From JAJAZB01 sp964244295 (lineage in GTDB: Bacteria > Bacteroidota > Bacteroidia > Cytophagales > Spirosomataceae), in NCBI GenBank assembly GCA_964244295.1, contig CAXTIG010000033.1:1-64000 (forward strand): a stretch of DNA of 64,000 nt, given 5' to 3'. Positions 1 through 8,234 of the stretch are shown piece after piece. Made by a program: the position numbers and the translations under genes. How positions within the stretch are numbered: the stretch's first letter is position 1; each line of letters begins with the position of its first letter. The notes beneath the pieces were generated by a model that was given only the letters and a program-made list of their open reading frames with translations, was not told where the DNA came from and searched no databases.

Positions 1-123
1 TTGTATCGTTTCGGCTGTAGAGCCGCTTAATCCTTGACGAACCATTGAAAAATTAAAAATGGTTTTAAAAATTGACTTTTGACCCGACACCTTTTGATTC
101 CTGGGTGGAAAAGTACAGGCAGA

Positions 124-165
124 TGCCTTTACAATTCTTAATTCCTAATTTTTAATTCTTAATTG
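124..165. repeat. AT-rich word repeat downstream of hppD
   Basis: The stretch repeats variants of the word TTAATTCTTAATT several times just after the hppD stop codon. No clear second arm is visible nearby, so it looks like half of a word palindrome of the kind seen elsewhere in the window. Bases 1-123 hold nothing I can assign. Confidence 0.5.
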
Positions 166-166
166 A

Positions 167-1306
167 CTACAGCGTTCCCCGCAACTCCTGCTCGCGTTCG
201 ATGGCTTCGAAGAGGGCCTTGAAATTGCCTTTCCCGAACGATTTGGCCCCTTTTCGCTGAATGATTTCAAAAAATAGCGTCGGGCGGCTCACCACGGGTT
301 TGGTAAAAATCTGGAGCAAATACCCTTCTTCGTCGCGGTCGACGAGAATGCCCAACTTGCGGAGTTCGCTCAGTTCTTCGTCGATTTTCCCGATACGGGT
401 TTTCAACTCGACGTAGTAGCTGTCGGGTACTTGCAGAAATTCCACGCCCCGGTTGCGTAAGGCGGTGACGGTGTCGATGATGTCGTTGGTCGCCACGGCC
501 ACGTGCTGGATGCCCGGCCCACCGTAAAAATCGAGGTACTCTTCGACCTGCGATTTTTTGCGGCCCTCGGCGGGTTCGTTGATGGGAAATTTGATGCGCC
601 CGTTGCCGTTGCTCATCACCTTGCTCATCAGGGCGGTGTAGTCGGTCGAAATGTCTTTGTCGTCAAAACTCACCAACTGGCTGAATCCCATCACGTTGGC
701 GTAGAAATTCACCCACTTGTTCATTTCGCCCCAACCCACGTTGCCCACCATGTGGTCGACGTGCAGCAGGCCCACGGGCACGGGGCGGTAGCGGGGTTTC
801 CACTCCTGAAAATGGGGCAGGAACACGCCCCGGTAGTGTTTTCGCTCCACGAAAACGTGGACGGTGTCGCCGTAGGTGCGGATGCCGGAACGCCGGACGC
901 TGCCGTGTTCATCGGTTTCGGTGGTGGGTTCGAGGTACGGCTCGGCCCCCCGGCGGACGGTCTGATGGAAGGCATCCTCGGCATCGTCCACCCAGAGCGC
1001 CACGACTTTCACGCCGTCGCCGTGTTTGTCCAAATGGGCACCGATGTCGGTACCGCCCGTGAGCGGCGAGGTGAGCACGAGGCGGATTTTTTCCTGCACC
1101 AGCACGTAGCTTTCGCGGTCGCGGAGGCCGGTTTCGAGGCCCGCGTGGGCCAGGGGTTGGAAGCCGAAGGCGGTCTGGAAATAATGCGCCGATTCGCGGG
1201 CGTTACCCACGTAGAGTTCGACGTAGTCGGTGCCGTGGAGGGGGAGGAAGTCGATGGATTGGGGATTGGGGATTGCGGATTGCGGAAGTAGTTCGAGGGT
1301 TTCCAT
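167..1306 (-). CDS. hppD: 4-hydroxyphenylpyruvate dioxygenase
   Basis: Fe(II) enzyme that converts 4-hydroxyphenylpyruvate to homogentisate in tyrosine degradation. The 379 residues form two VOC (glyoxalase-fold) domains, about 25-165 and 178-345. The metal ligands expected for the family are visible in domain 2: His185 (LHVDHM), His268 (GIQHVA) and Glu347 (LFFEII). The C-terminal helix motif GKGNFKALFEAIE is present. It is the last gene of a minus-strand operon with phhA (12 bp upstream) and hmgA. Oddity: residues 8-17 are encoded by four copies of a 7-nt repeat, so the N-terminus is partly repeat-derived. The catalytic core is intact and the family call is firm. Confidence 0.96.
   Translation of the reverse strand: METLELLPQSAIPNPQSIDFLPLHGTDYVELYVGNARESAHYFQTAFGFQPLAHAGLETGLRDRESYVLVQEKIRLVLTSPLTGGTDIGAHLDKHGDGVKVVALWVDDAEDAFHQTVRRGAEPYLEPTTETDEHGSVRRSGIRTYGDTVHVFVERKHYRGVFLPHFQEWKPRYRPVPVGLLHVDHMVGNVGWGEMNKWVNFYANVMGFSQLVSFDDKDISTDYTALMSKVMSNGNGRIKFPINEPAEGRKKSQVEEYLDFYGGPGIQHVAVATNDIIDTVTALRNRGVEFLQVPDSYYVELKTRIGKIDEELSELRKLGILVDRDEEGYLLQIFTKPVVSRPTLFFEIIQRKGAKSFGKGNFKALFEAIEREQELRGTL
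1256..1285. repeat. Heptanucleotide tandem repeat inside hppD
   Basis: Four tandem copies of GGATTGG/GGATTGC (period 7) lie in the first codons of hppD. A period of 7 rotates the reading frame, which gives the peptide PQSAIPNPQS. On the other strand the unit reads like CCCCAAT, close to the cyanobacterial STRR heptamer, though this genome is clearly Bacteroidota. Confidence 0.85.
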
Positions 1307-1318
1307 GAGTGCGGTTTT

Positions 1319-2086
1319 TCAGGCGTGAGAAACTTCTTTTCCGAATGCCATCAACCCCTCCAACTCCCGCTCAATCTCCACCGTGGAATTGAAAAGCTGT
1401 TCGTAGGAATCGATGACGAAATACTGGTCCTGGTAGTGTTCCTTAACGTAGGGCGTGCGCAGCAGCGTGGGTACGTCGTAGGGTACCCAGCGGGCGGGGT
1501 CTTCGAGGCAGTAGTGGCTTTCGCCCGCCGAAGAGAGAATGCCCGCGCCGTAGATTTTCACCTCGCTGCCTTCGCGAATCAACCCGAATTCGATGGTGTA
1601 CCAGTACAACCGGGCGATGGCTTCGACGGCCTCCTCGTCGTCGACGAAGCGCAGGGCGATGCGGGCGAGTTCTTCCAGAAAATGGCAGACGTTGCGGTTT
1701 GAGAGCAGCGGCACGTGGCCGAAAATATCGTGGAAGGCGTCGGGTTCTTCGAGGTAATCGAGTTGCTCGCGGCTGCGCAGCCAGGTCGAGGCGCAGAAGC
1801 AGCGGGCCTGCATCAACTCGAAAAACGCTCGGTTCGGAATCAGCCCCGGCACTACGTAAATCTGCCAGCCGGTCAGGGGTTTCAGTAGGGCGTTGGTTTC
1901 GGCATAGTTGGGGATTTTATCCGCCGAAAAATTTACCAAGTATAGTCCGTCGAGGTAGGCCCGCGAAGCGATGGGGGGCAGTTGGACCATTTGCCGCTCG
2001 TAGAGGATGCGCCAGACTTCAAAGTCTTCCGCCGTGTAGGCGGCGTAGTCCTGGCGCAGGGGGGTGGTCGGGAGGTCGTAGAGCAT
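1319..2086 (-). CDS. phhA: Phenylalanine 4-monooxygenase
   Basis: Pterin- and iron-dependent hydroxylase that turns phenylalanine into tyrosine. At 255 residues it has the size of the single-domain bacterial enzymes, with no regulatory ACT domain. The iron triad is visible as His119 and His124 in FHDIFGH and Glu166 in YWYTIEFG. It sits between hmgA and hppD on the same strand, so the operon covers Phe to Tyr, 4-hydroxyphenylpyruvate to homogentisate, and ring cleavage. The tyrosine aminotransferase step is not encoded here. Confidence 0.96.
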   Translation of the reverse strand: MLYDLPTTPLRQDYAAYTAEDFEVWRILYERQMVQLPPIASRAYLDGLYLVNFSADKIPNYAETNALLKPLTGWQIYVVPGLIPNRAFFELMQARCFCASTWLRSREQLDYLEEPDAFHDIFGHVPLLSNRNVCHFLEELARIALRFVDDEEAVEAIARLYWYTIEFGLIREGSEVKIYGAGILSSAGESHYCLEDPARWVPYDVPTLLRTPYVKEHYQDQYFVIDSYEQLFNSTVEIERELEGLMAFGKEVSHA

Positions 2087-2097
2087 GGTTGATGAAG

Positions 2098-2189
2098 GTA
2101 GCTACGAACTTTGAACTTTAGTTCGTAGACGATTGCCAGTCGGATACGGTTCGGCGGGATGCTTACTGCGGACTAAAGTCCGCAGCTAC
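2098..2189. repeat. Palindromic element between phhA and hmgA
   Basis: Two related dyads (GTAGCTACGAACTTTGAACT on the left, CTGCGGACTAAAGTCCGCAG on the right) form a large inverted repeat across the 76-bp gap. The right arm contains the hmgA stop codon and encodes its last residues, VAADFSPQ. It could fold in the operon mRNA. Confidence 0.6.
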
Positions 2190-3350
2190 CACAGGTTCGA
2201 GCCACGAACGGAAGTACTTCCCGTCGTCGAGTTTCAACGCCGCTTCCGTGACCATCAGCGGGCGGAAGGTGTCGACCATCACGGCCAGTTCCACGGTTTC
2301 TTTTTTACCCAAGCTCCGCTCCATCGCGCCGGGGTGCGGGCCGTGCGGAATGCCGCCGGGGTGTAGGGTGAGGTGGCCGGGAGCAATGTCATTGCGACTC
2401 ATAAAATCGCCGTCAACGTAGTAAATCACCTCGTCGGAGTCGATGTTGGAGTGGTTGTAGGGGGCCGGAACCGCCTGCGGGTGATAATCGTACAGGCGCG
2501 GCACGAAGGAGCAGACTACGAAAGCCTCCGTCTGGAAGGTCTGGTGAACCGGCGGCGGCTGGTGAACGCGCCCCGTAATTGGCTCGAAATCGTGGATGGA
2601 CAAGCCCCAGGGGAAGTGGTAACCGTCCCAGCCCACTACGTCGAAGGGGTGCGTGGCGTAGACGACCTCGTGCAACACGCCTTGTTTTTTGATTTTCATC
2701 AAAAAATCGCCGGTTTCGTCGTGGGTCTCCAGGTCCTGCGGCAGTTTATAATCGCGCTCGCAAAAGGGGGCGTGTTCCTGCAACTGCCCGAAGTGGTTGC
2801 GGTAGCGCTTGGGCGTGTAAATCGGGTGGAAGGATTCGGTGATCAGCAAGCGATTTTCCTCGGAATCAAACTCAATTTGGTAAATCATCCCGCGTGGAAT
2901 GAGCAGGTAATCGCCGTACCCGAAGGGAATCGTGCCGAGCATCGTCCTGAGCCGCCCGCTGCCCCGGTGGACGAACAGCAACTCGTCGGCGTCGGCGTTT
3001 TTGTAGAAATACTCGGTCAGCGCCTGGCGGGGGGCAGCGACGGAAATATGCACGTCACGGTTGACGAGCAACGGGGTACGGGCGTCGAGCCAGTCGTCCT
3101 GCTGGGCGGCATCAAAGCCGATGAGTTTGCGGGCCGTCACGCTTTTCTCCACCGCGATTTTCGGCGTTACGTCGCGGCTACCCCGGATTTCCCGCACCTG
3201 CGTGGGACGGTGAACGTGGTACAGCAGCGAAGCCATGCCCTCGAAGCCGATGGTGCCGAAGAGTTCTTCGTAGTAAAACCCGCCCTTCGGGTTTTCAAAG
3301 ACCGTGTGCCGCTTGTGGGGCACCCGACCGAGGCGGTGATAATGAGGCAT
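2163..3350 (-). CDS. hmgA: Homogentisate 1,2-dioxygenase
   Basis: Opens the homogentisate ring to maleylacetoacetate. The open frame extends 59 codons further upstream, but the protein-like start is the ATG at 3350 (MPHYHRLGRVPHKRHT), giving 395 residues. The cupin core and the conserved segment HPGGIPHGPHPGAME, which carries metal-site histidines of the family, are present near the C-terminus. It is the first gene of the hmgA-phhA-hppD operon and has a possible promoter just upstream. The last eight residues are encoded by a repeat arm. Confidence 0.94.
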   Translation of the reverse strand: MPHYHRLGRVPHKRHTVFENPKGGFYYEELFGTIGFEGMASLLYHVHRPTQVREIRGSRDVTPKIAVEKSVTARKLIGFDAAQQDDWLDARTPLLVNRDVHISVAAPRQALTEYFYKNADADELLFVHRGSGRLRTMLGTIPFGYGDYLLIPRGMIYQIEFDSEENRLLITESFHPIYTPKRYRNHFGQLQEHAPFCERDYKLPQDLETHDETGDFLMKIKKQGVLHEVVYATHPFDVVGWDGYHFPWGLSIHDFEPITGRVHQPPPVHQTFQTEAFVVCSFVPRLYDYHPQAVPAPYNHSNIDSDEVIYYVDGDFMSRNDIAPGHLTLHPGGIPHGPHPGAMERSLGKKETVELAVMVDTFRPLMVTEAALKLDDGKYFRSWLEPVVAADFSPQ

Positions 3351-3368
3351 AGTTTCGTTGAGTAAGCG

Positions 3369-3400
3369 AAAAGTTAGTTTACTAACTATTGTAGTGCAAG
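3369..3400 (-). promoter_or_regulatory. Possible hmgA operon promoter with a dyad
   Basis: Read on the minus strand: TTG (-33 side, 3398-3400), 20 nt, then TAACTTTT, close to the Bacteroidota -7 box TAnnTTTG, with the hmgA ATG 18 nt downstream. The spacer contains the dyad GTTAGT-NN-ACTAAC (3373-3386), placed where a repressor could block polymerase. Only the pattern supports this. Confidence 0.35.
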
Positions 3401-3465
3401 AGTACCATTTTTTTGGGAGAATGCCGGGGTGGAATGTGGAATTTTTTAGAAAAGAAGTTGCCAGC

Positions 3466-3572
3466 CGTGAAAGGCTGATGCGGAGAGCGGCTGGCAACGG
3501 CCCTACCCAACTTGACTCTTTTCTCAAATACCCTGCCCCGTTGCCAGCCGCTCCGCGCGCAGCCCTCTCACG
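3466..3572. repeat. Imperfect inverted repeat between hmgA and uvrA
   Basis: Two 34-bp arms (3466-3499 and 3539-3572) are inverted copies with a few mismatches around the core GCGGCTGGCAACG. They lie in the divergent hmgA/uvrA intergenic region. It resembles the other fixed-sequence palindromes of this window in size and layout but has its own core. Confidence 0.7.
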
Positions 3573-3628
3573 ACTATCAACTCTGTGGTTGCTTTTAATC
3601 CTCCCTTACTTTTCCGCCCTGAAAGCCG

Positions 3629-3636
3629 TACTTTTG
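3629..3636 (+). promoter_or_regulatory. Candidate -7 box of uvrA
   Basis: TACTTTTG matches the Bacteroidota -7 consensus TAnnTTTG exactly. It ends 4 nt before the first uvrA ATG, so the transcript would begin at or inside the first codon. Either the mRNA is leaderless or translation starts at the ATG at 3659. No clear -33 box was found. Confidence 0.45.
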
Positions 3637-3640
3637 CGGG

Positions 3641-6553
3641 ATGAACGAAGCTCAACCAATGACCTCCCGGCGGCGCCCCATCGAAGAGCTTTCCCCGAAA
3701 GAATACATCCTCATCAAGGGGGCCAAAGTCCATAATTTAAAAAACATCGACGTTGCCATTCCGCGCAACAAACTCGTCGTCATCACGGGCCTTTCGGGCA
3801 GTGGCAAATCCTCCCTGGCCTTCGACACACTCTTCGCCGAAGGCCAGCGGATGTACGTCGAAAGTTTGAGCAGTTACGCCCGGCAGTTTCTGGGTCGGAT
3901 GGAAAAACCCGACGTCGAGTACATCAAGGGCGTTTCGCCCGCCATCGCCATTGAGCAGCGGGTGGCTACCAAAAATCCCCGTTCAACGGTCGGCACCACC
4001 ACCGAAATTTACGATTACCTCAAACTGCTTTACGCCCGCATCGGCATCACGATGTCGCCCGTGTCGGGGCGGGCAGTGAAAAAGGACACGATTTCGGAGG
4101 TGGTCGATTACTTGCTTTCGCACCCCGAAGGCAGCCGCATGATGATTCTGGCTCCGCTGCACCGCGTGGTGGGACGCAGCCTGAAGGAAGAACTGACGAT
4201 TCTCCTCCAAAAAGGCTTCACCCGAATTCTGGCCGACGGGCAAACGCAGCAAATCGAAGAACTCCTCGAAAGCGAGGAAACCCTGGCCACGCTCGAACGC
4301 GAGACCACGGGGTTTGAAATCCTCATCGACCGCGTGGCCGTCAAGCACGACGAACAAGGCCAGCCCGACGAAGAAACCCAGTTCCGCCTCGGCGACTCGG
4401 TGCAAACCGCTTTTTTCGAGGGCGACGGCGAGTGCTTCACCGACGTGGTGAACGTGGAAAAACGCCGCTTCTCCGACAAGTTCGAGCTGGACGGGCTGAC
4501 GTTCGAAGAACCCAGCCTCAACCTCTTCTCGTTCAACAACCCCTACGGCGCTTGCAAGCGCTGCGAAGGCTTCGGGAAAATCCTCGGCATCGACCCCGAC
4601 CTGGTTTTTCCCGATAAAAATCTTTCCGTTTTCGAGGGGGCCATCGCCCCCTGGCGCACCGAAAAAATGAGCGAGTGGCTCAAGCCGCTCGTGAAAAACG
4701 GCATCCGCTTCGATTTTCCCATCCACCGGGCTTACAAGGAATTGACCCAGGACGAAAAAGACCTGCTCTGGACCGGCAACGCGCACTTCGGCGGCCTGCA
4801 CGCCTTTTTCGCCGACGTGGAAGCACAGACCTACAAAGTGCAGTACCGCGTGATGCTCTCGCGCTACCGGGGCCGCACCACCTGCCCCGAATGCCGGGGG
4901 ACGCGCCTGCGCAAGGACGCGGCATTCGTGAAGGTCGGCGGGCGTTCCATCACCGATTTGGTGCTGATGCCCATCACCGACGTGCTCCAGTTTTTCAGCG
5001 AACTCCACCTGGAGCCGCACCAGCAGGAAGTGGCCCGAAGGATTCTGGTCGAAATCGAAAACCGGCTCGGCTACCTCGTGCGGGTGGGGCTGGGGTACCT
5101 GACCCTCAACCGGCTCACCAACTCCCTTTCGGGCGGGGAATTTCAACGCATCAAACTCGCCACCTCGCTCGGCAGCGCGTTGGTTGGGTCGATGTACATT
5201 TTGGACGAACCCAGCATTGGCCTCCATCCCCGCGACACGCAGCGGCTGGTGGGCGTGCTGGAAAGCCTGCGCGATTTGGGCAACACGGTCATCGTGGTCG
5301 AACACGAGGAAGAGGTGATGAAAGCCGCCGATTACCTCATCGACATCGGCCCCGAAGCCGGCGTGGGCGGCGGGGAGTTGGTGTTTGAGGGGAATTGGGA
5401 AGATGTGCAGGAGCGAGGAGCGAGGAGTGAGGAGCGAGGAGAAAATTTCGATTCTCACTCCTCACTCCTCACTCCTCGCTCCTATACTCTTGCCTTCCTC
5501 ACCGGCCAGGACCAGGTGCTGGTGCCGCGTTTCCGGCGGAAACCTTCGGGCTGGATTGACGTGAAAGGGGCGCGGGAAAACAACCTGAAGGAACTGGACG
5601 CCCGCTTCCCGCTCGGTACGCTTACGGTGGTGACCGGCGTGAGCGGGTCGGGGAAAAGTACGCTGGTGCGGAAAATTCTCTTCCCCGCGCTGGGCCACCG
5701 CCTGGGCAGTCACGGCGAGGAAGTTGGGAAATTTGACGAACTGGGCGGCGATTTGAAGCGGATTGACGCGGTGGAAATGATTGACCAAAATCCCATCGGC
5801 AAATCCTCGCGCTCGAATCCGGTTACCTACGTGAAGGCTTATGACCAGATTCGCCTGCTGATGAGCGAGTTGCCCCTCTCGAAGGCGCGGGGTTACAAAC
5901 CGAGCCATTTTTCGTTCAACGTCGATGGGGGCCGTTGCGAGAATTGCCAGGGCGAAGGCGAGGTGAAAATCGAGATGCAGTTCATGGCCGACATCTACCT
6001 CACCTGCGAGGTCTGCCACGGCAAGCGCTTCAAACAGGAAATTCTGGACGTAAAGTACGACGGCAAGGACGTGGCCGATATTCTCAACCTGACCGTGGAC
6101 GAAGCCGTGGATTTTTTCCGTCCCCGCGAACCAAAACTGACCGACCGGCTGCTCCCTTTGCAGGAAGTGGGCCTGGGTTACGTGCGGCTGGGGCAGTCGT
6201 CGAACACGCTGTCGGGTGGGGAGGCGCAGCGGGTGAAACTGGCCTCTTTTCTGATGAAGGGCAATCCCAACGCAGGCAAGACGCTGTTCATTTTCGACGA
6301 ACCCACCACCGGCCTGCATTTCCACGACATCAAAAAACTGCTCAAGGCCATCAACGCGCTGGTCGAGCAGGGCGATTCGGTGATTATCATCGAGCACAAC
6401 ATGGAAGTCGTCAAATCCGCCGATTACCTCATCGACCTCGGCCCCGACGGCGGCGAAGCGGGCGGCTACGTGACCTTCGCCGGAACGCCGGAAGAAATGC
6501 TGGCGTTGGGGGATGAAAATTTTACGGCGAAGTTTCTGCGGGAAAAATTGTGA
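3641..6553 (+). CDS. uvrA: Excinuclease ABC subunit A
   Basis: DNA damage recognition ATPase of nucleotide excision repair. The two ABC modules are visible: Walker A GLSGSGKSS (about 50) and GVSGSGKST (about 665), signatures LSGGEFQR (about 495) and LSGGEAQR (about 856). Cys pairs occur at CKRC (about 304), CPEC (about 414), CENC and CEVC (about 765-790). The first Cys pair of the N-terminal zinc module is missing: the segment before LFSFNNPYGACKRC has no cysteine. About 25 residues (about 590-615) are encoded by an in-frame GA-rich palindrome. The start may be the ATG at 3659, because the -7 box lies only 4 nt from 3641. The family call is firm. Confidence 0.95.
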   Translation: MNEAQPMTSRRRPIEELSPKEYILIKGAKVHNLKNIDVAIPRNKLVVITGLSGSGKSSLAFDTLFAEGQRMYVESLSSYARQFLGRMEKPDVEYIKGVSPAIAIEQRVATKNPRSTVGTTTEIYDYLKLLYARIGITMSPVSGRAVKKDTISEVVDYLLSHPEGSRMMILAPLHRVVGRSLKEELTILLQKGFTRILADGQTQQIEELLESEETLATLERETTGFEILIDRVAVKHDEQGQPDEETQFRLGDSVQTAFFEGDGECFTDVVNVEKRRFSDKFELDGLTFEEPSLNLFSFNNPYGACKRCEGFGKILGIDPDLVFPDKNLSVFEGAIAPWRTEKMSEWLKPLVKNGIRFDFPIHRAYKELTQDEKDLLWTGNAHFGGLHAFFADVEAQTYKVQYRVMLSRYRGRTTCPECRGTRLRKDAAFVKVGGRSITDLVLMPITDVLQFFSELHLEPHQQEVARRILVEIENRLGYLVRVGLGYLTLNRLTNSLSGGEFQRIKLATSLGSALVGSMYILDEPSIGLHPRDTQRLVGVLESLRDLGNTVIVVEHEEEVMKAADYLIDIGPEAGVGGGELVFEGNWEDVQERGARSEERGENFDSHSSLLTPRSYTLAFLTGQDQVLVPRFRRKPSGWIDVKGARENNLKELDARFPLGTLTVVTGVSGSGKSTLVRKILFPALGHRLGSHGEEVGKFDELGGDLKRIDAVEMIDQNPIGKSSRSNPVTYVKAYDQIRLLMSELPLSKARGYKPSHFSFNVDGGRCENCQGEGEVKIEMQFMADIYLTCEVCHGKRFKQEILDVKYDGKDVADILNLTVDEAVDFFRPREPKLTDRLLPLQEVGLGYVRLGQSSNTLSGGEAQRVKLASFLMKGNPNAGKTLFIFDEPTTGLHFHDIKKLLKAINALVEQGDSVIIIEHNMEVVKSADYLIDLGPDGGEAGGYVTFAGTPEEMLALGDENFTAKFLREKL
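5409..5483. repeat. In-frame GA-rich word palindrome inside uvrA
   Basis: The left arm (5409-5441) repeats GGAGCGA/GGAGTGA and the right arm (5454-5483) repeats CTCACTC/CTCGCTC, forming an inverted repeat. It keeps the uvrA frame open and encodes the low-complexity peptide RGARSEERGEN...SHSSLLTPRS just before the second ATPase module. Confidence 0.9.
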
Positions 6554-6571
6554 TACGCTCCCCCCCAAGCT

Positions 6572-6692
6572 GTCATCCCGAGCGCAGCGAGGGATCTCGT
6601 TGGACTACTGGATAATTGGCCGGTGACCCAGCGGTAGTTAACCTCAAACTGCCCGGTAGTCCAACAAGGTCCCTCGCTGCGCTCGGGATAAC
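6572..6692. repeat. GTCATCCCGAGC palindromic element
   Basis: Inverted arms of about 37 bp at 6572-6608 and 6656-6692 differ at only a few positions and share the core CCCGAGCGCAGCGAGGGA. The element fills most of the gap between uvrA and the GT9 gene. It belongs to the same family as the elements at 41844-41929 and 56168-56266. Confidence 0.9.
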
Positions 6693-6715
6693 AACTCGGG
6701 GAAATTACCCAACCC

Positions 6716-7984
6716 ATGAAAATCGACACCATGCGGGAAATCGACCAGAAGGTGGGCGTACCGCTCACCTTCCTGGCCTCGATTCCCTTCGCGCTGGGGC
6801 GGTTGTTTTTCCCGAAAACGGAGAAACCCGACGCCAGTCGCACCTTGTTCATCGAACTTTCTGAAATGGGCAGCGCGCTCATCGTTGACCCGGCCCTGCG
6901 CAAACTCCGCGACGTGGGCGGGGCGACCCTGTTTTTCGCCATCTTCAAATCCAACCGGAAAAGCCTCGAAATCCTGAACACCGTACCGCCGGAGAACGTC
7001 TTCGCCATGCGTTCGGAAAACCTCTGGGTGCTGACGCTCGACGTGTTCCGGTTTATGGTTTGGTGTCGAAAAAACCGCATTTCCACCGTCATCGATCTTG
7101 AATTGTTTTCCCGCTTCACGGCCCTGCTCACGGCGATGAGCGGCGCACGGTCGCGGATTGGCTTCGCCAGTGTCCACGACGAAGGGCTGTACCGGGGCAA
7201 CTTCATCAACTTCCCCGTGCGCTACAATGCCCACGTTCACGTGGCCGTCAACTTTCTGTCGCTGGTCAACACGGCCTTGGGGCACCACACCGGCCCGTAT
7301 CCGACCTACGCCGTCGAACCCGCCGAGGTAACGCTGGCTAAAGCCGTCGTTTTGCCCGCCAAACAGGACGTGGTGCGAGAAAAAATCCAGAAGCTATTCC
7401 CCGATTACGCGGGCCAACACTTGTTTTTACTCAACGTCAACGCCTCCGATTTGCTGCCCCAGCGGAAGTGGCTACCCGAACGCTTCGCCGAAATCGCCCG
7501 GCAATTCCTGGCCGAACACCCCGACTGGCTCGTACTGGCGACGGGAGCCAAACCGGAATTCGACTACGTGCAAAATGTGGTGGACCAAGTGGCTCACCCG
7601 CACTGCCTCAACACGGCGGGCGTGTTCAGTTTTGAGGAACTGGTGCCGCTCTACAGCCTGAGTACGTTCATGCTCACCAACGACTCCGGCCCGGCACATT
7701 TCGCTTCGGTGACTGATCTGAAGGTGTTCGTCATTTTCGGCCCCGAAACCCCCGCGCTGTACCTGCCCCTGGGCGGCAACGCCGAGCCGATTTACCTCGG
7801 CCTGCCCTGCTCGCCCTGCGTGAGCGCCGCCAACCATCGCAAAACCACCTGCCTACCCCGCCCTTGCATTTCGGGCATCTCGACCGCGCTGGTGAAGAGC
7901 CGGATTGATGCGTTTTTGAGGGAGGAGACGGTGGTGGAAGTTTCAAAAAAAGTTTCCCAACCCGTCATTGCGAGCGGAGGGTGA
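6716..7984 (+). CDS. GT9 (heptosyltransferase-like) glycosyltransferase
   Basis: A 422-residue protein of the ADP-heptose:LPS heptosyltransferase family. Two Rossmann-like halves are visible, and the C-terminal half carries the family hallmark NDSGPAHFASV (about 321-331). The cysteines in LPCSPCVSAANHRKTTC resemble those seen in Bacteroidota GT9 proteins. It probably adds a sugar to a surface glycan on the cytoplasmic face. It precedes a GT83 gene on the same strand. The last residues, PVIASGG, are encoded by the left arm of a palindrome and the stop follows directly, so the native C-terminus was probably replaced. The acceptor is unknown. Confidence 0.85.
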   Translation: MKIDTMREIDQKVGVPLTFLASIPFALGRLFFPKTEKPDASRTLFIELSEMGSALIVDPALRKLRDVGGATLFFAIFKSNRKSLEILNTVPPENVFAMRSENLWVLTLDVFRFMVWCRKNRISTVIDLELFSRFTALLTAMSGARSRIGFASVHDEGLYRGNFINFPVRYNAHVHVAVNFLSLVNTALGHHTGPYPTYAVEPAEVTLAKAVVLPAKQDVVREKIQKLFPDYAGQHLFLLNVNASDLLPQRKWLPERFAEIARQFLAEHPDWLVLATGAKPEFDYVQNVVDQVAHPHCLNTAGVFSFEELVPLYSLSTFMLTNDSGPAHFASVTDLKVFVIFGPETPALYLPLGGNAEPIYLGLPCSPCVSAANHRKTTCLPRPCISGISTALVKSRIDAFLREETVVEVSKKVSQPVIASGG

Positions 7985-8201
7985 AAAAGAGTGAAACGAT
8001 TTTTTCACCCGGAGCGCGGCAAATCGAAGATTCAGCGTAGCTAATCCCCTGCCGGAGACCAGAGAGCAAAAACCAAGCGCCTCGTCCAGCACCAATTTGG
8101 TCTCCGGCAGGGGATTAGCTACGCTGAATCTTCGATTTGCCGCGCTCCGGTGCCCAATTCTCGCTTCGCTCATCTCGGTCGCCTCCGCTCGCAATGACGG
8201 G
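7961..8201. repeat. Nested double palindrome
   Basis: The outer arms are a perfect 20-bp inverted repeat (7961-7980 and 8182-8201, core GTCATTGCGAGCGGAGG). Inside them is a second, perfect 53-bp inverted repeat (8009-8061 and 8098-8150) around a 36-bp loop. The two families are unrelated in sequence, so one element appears to sit inside another. It overlaps the end of the GT9 gene. Confidence 0.95.
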
Positions 8202-8234
8202 CATTTGGGGATTTTTGACATTTTTCTTTCCTGA

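Noticed and set aside
3983..5458. 491-codon open frame on the minus strand
   Set aside because: It lies opposite uvrA, is His/Phe/Ala-rich and has no recognisable motif; it is a shadow of the coding frame in GC-rich DNA.
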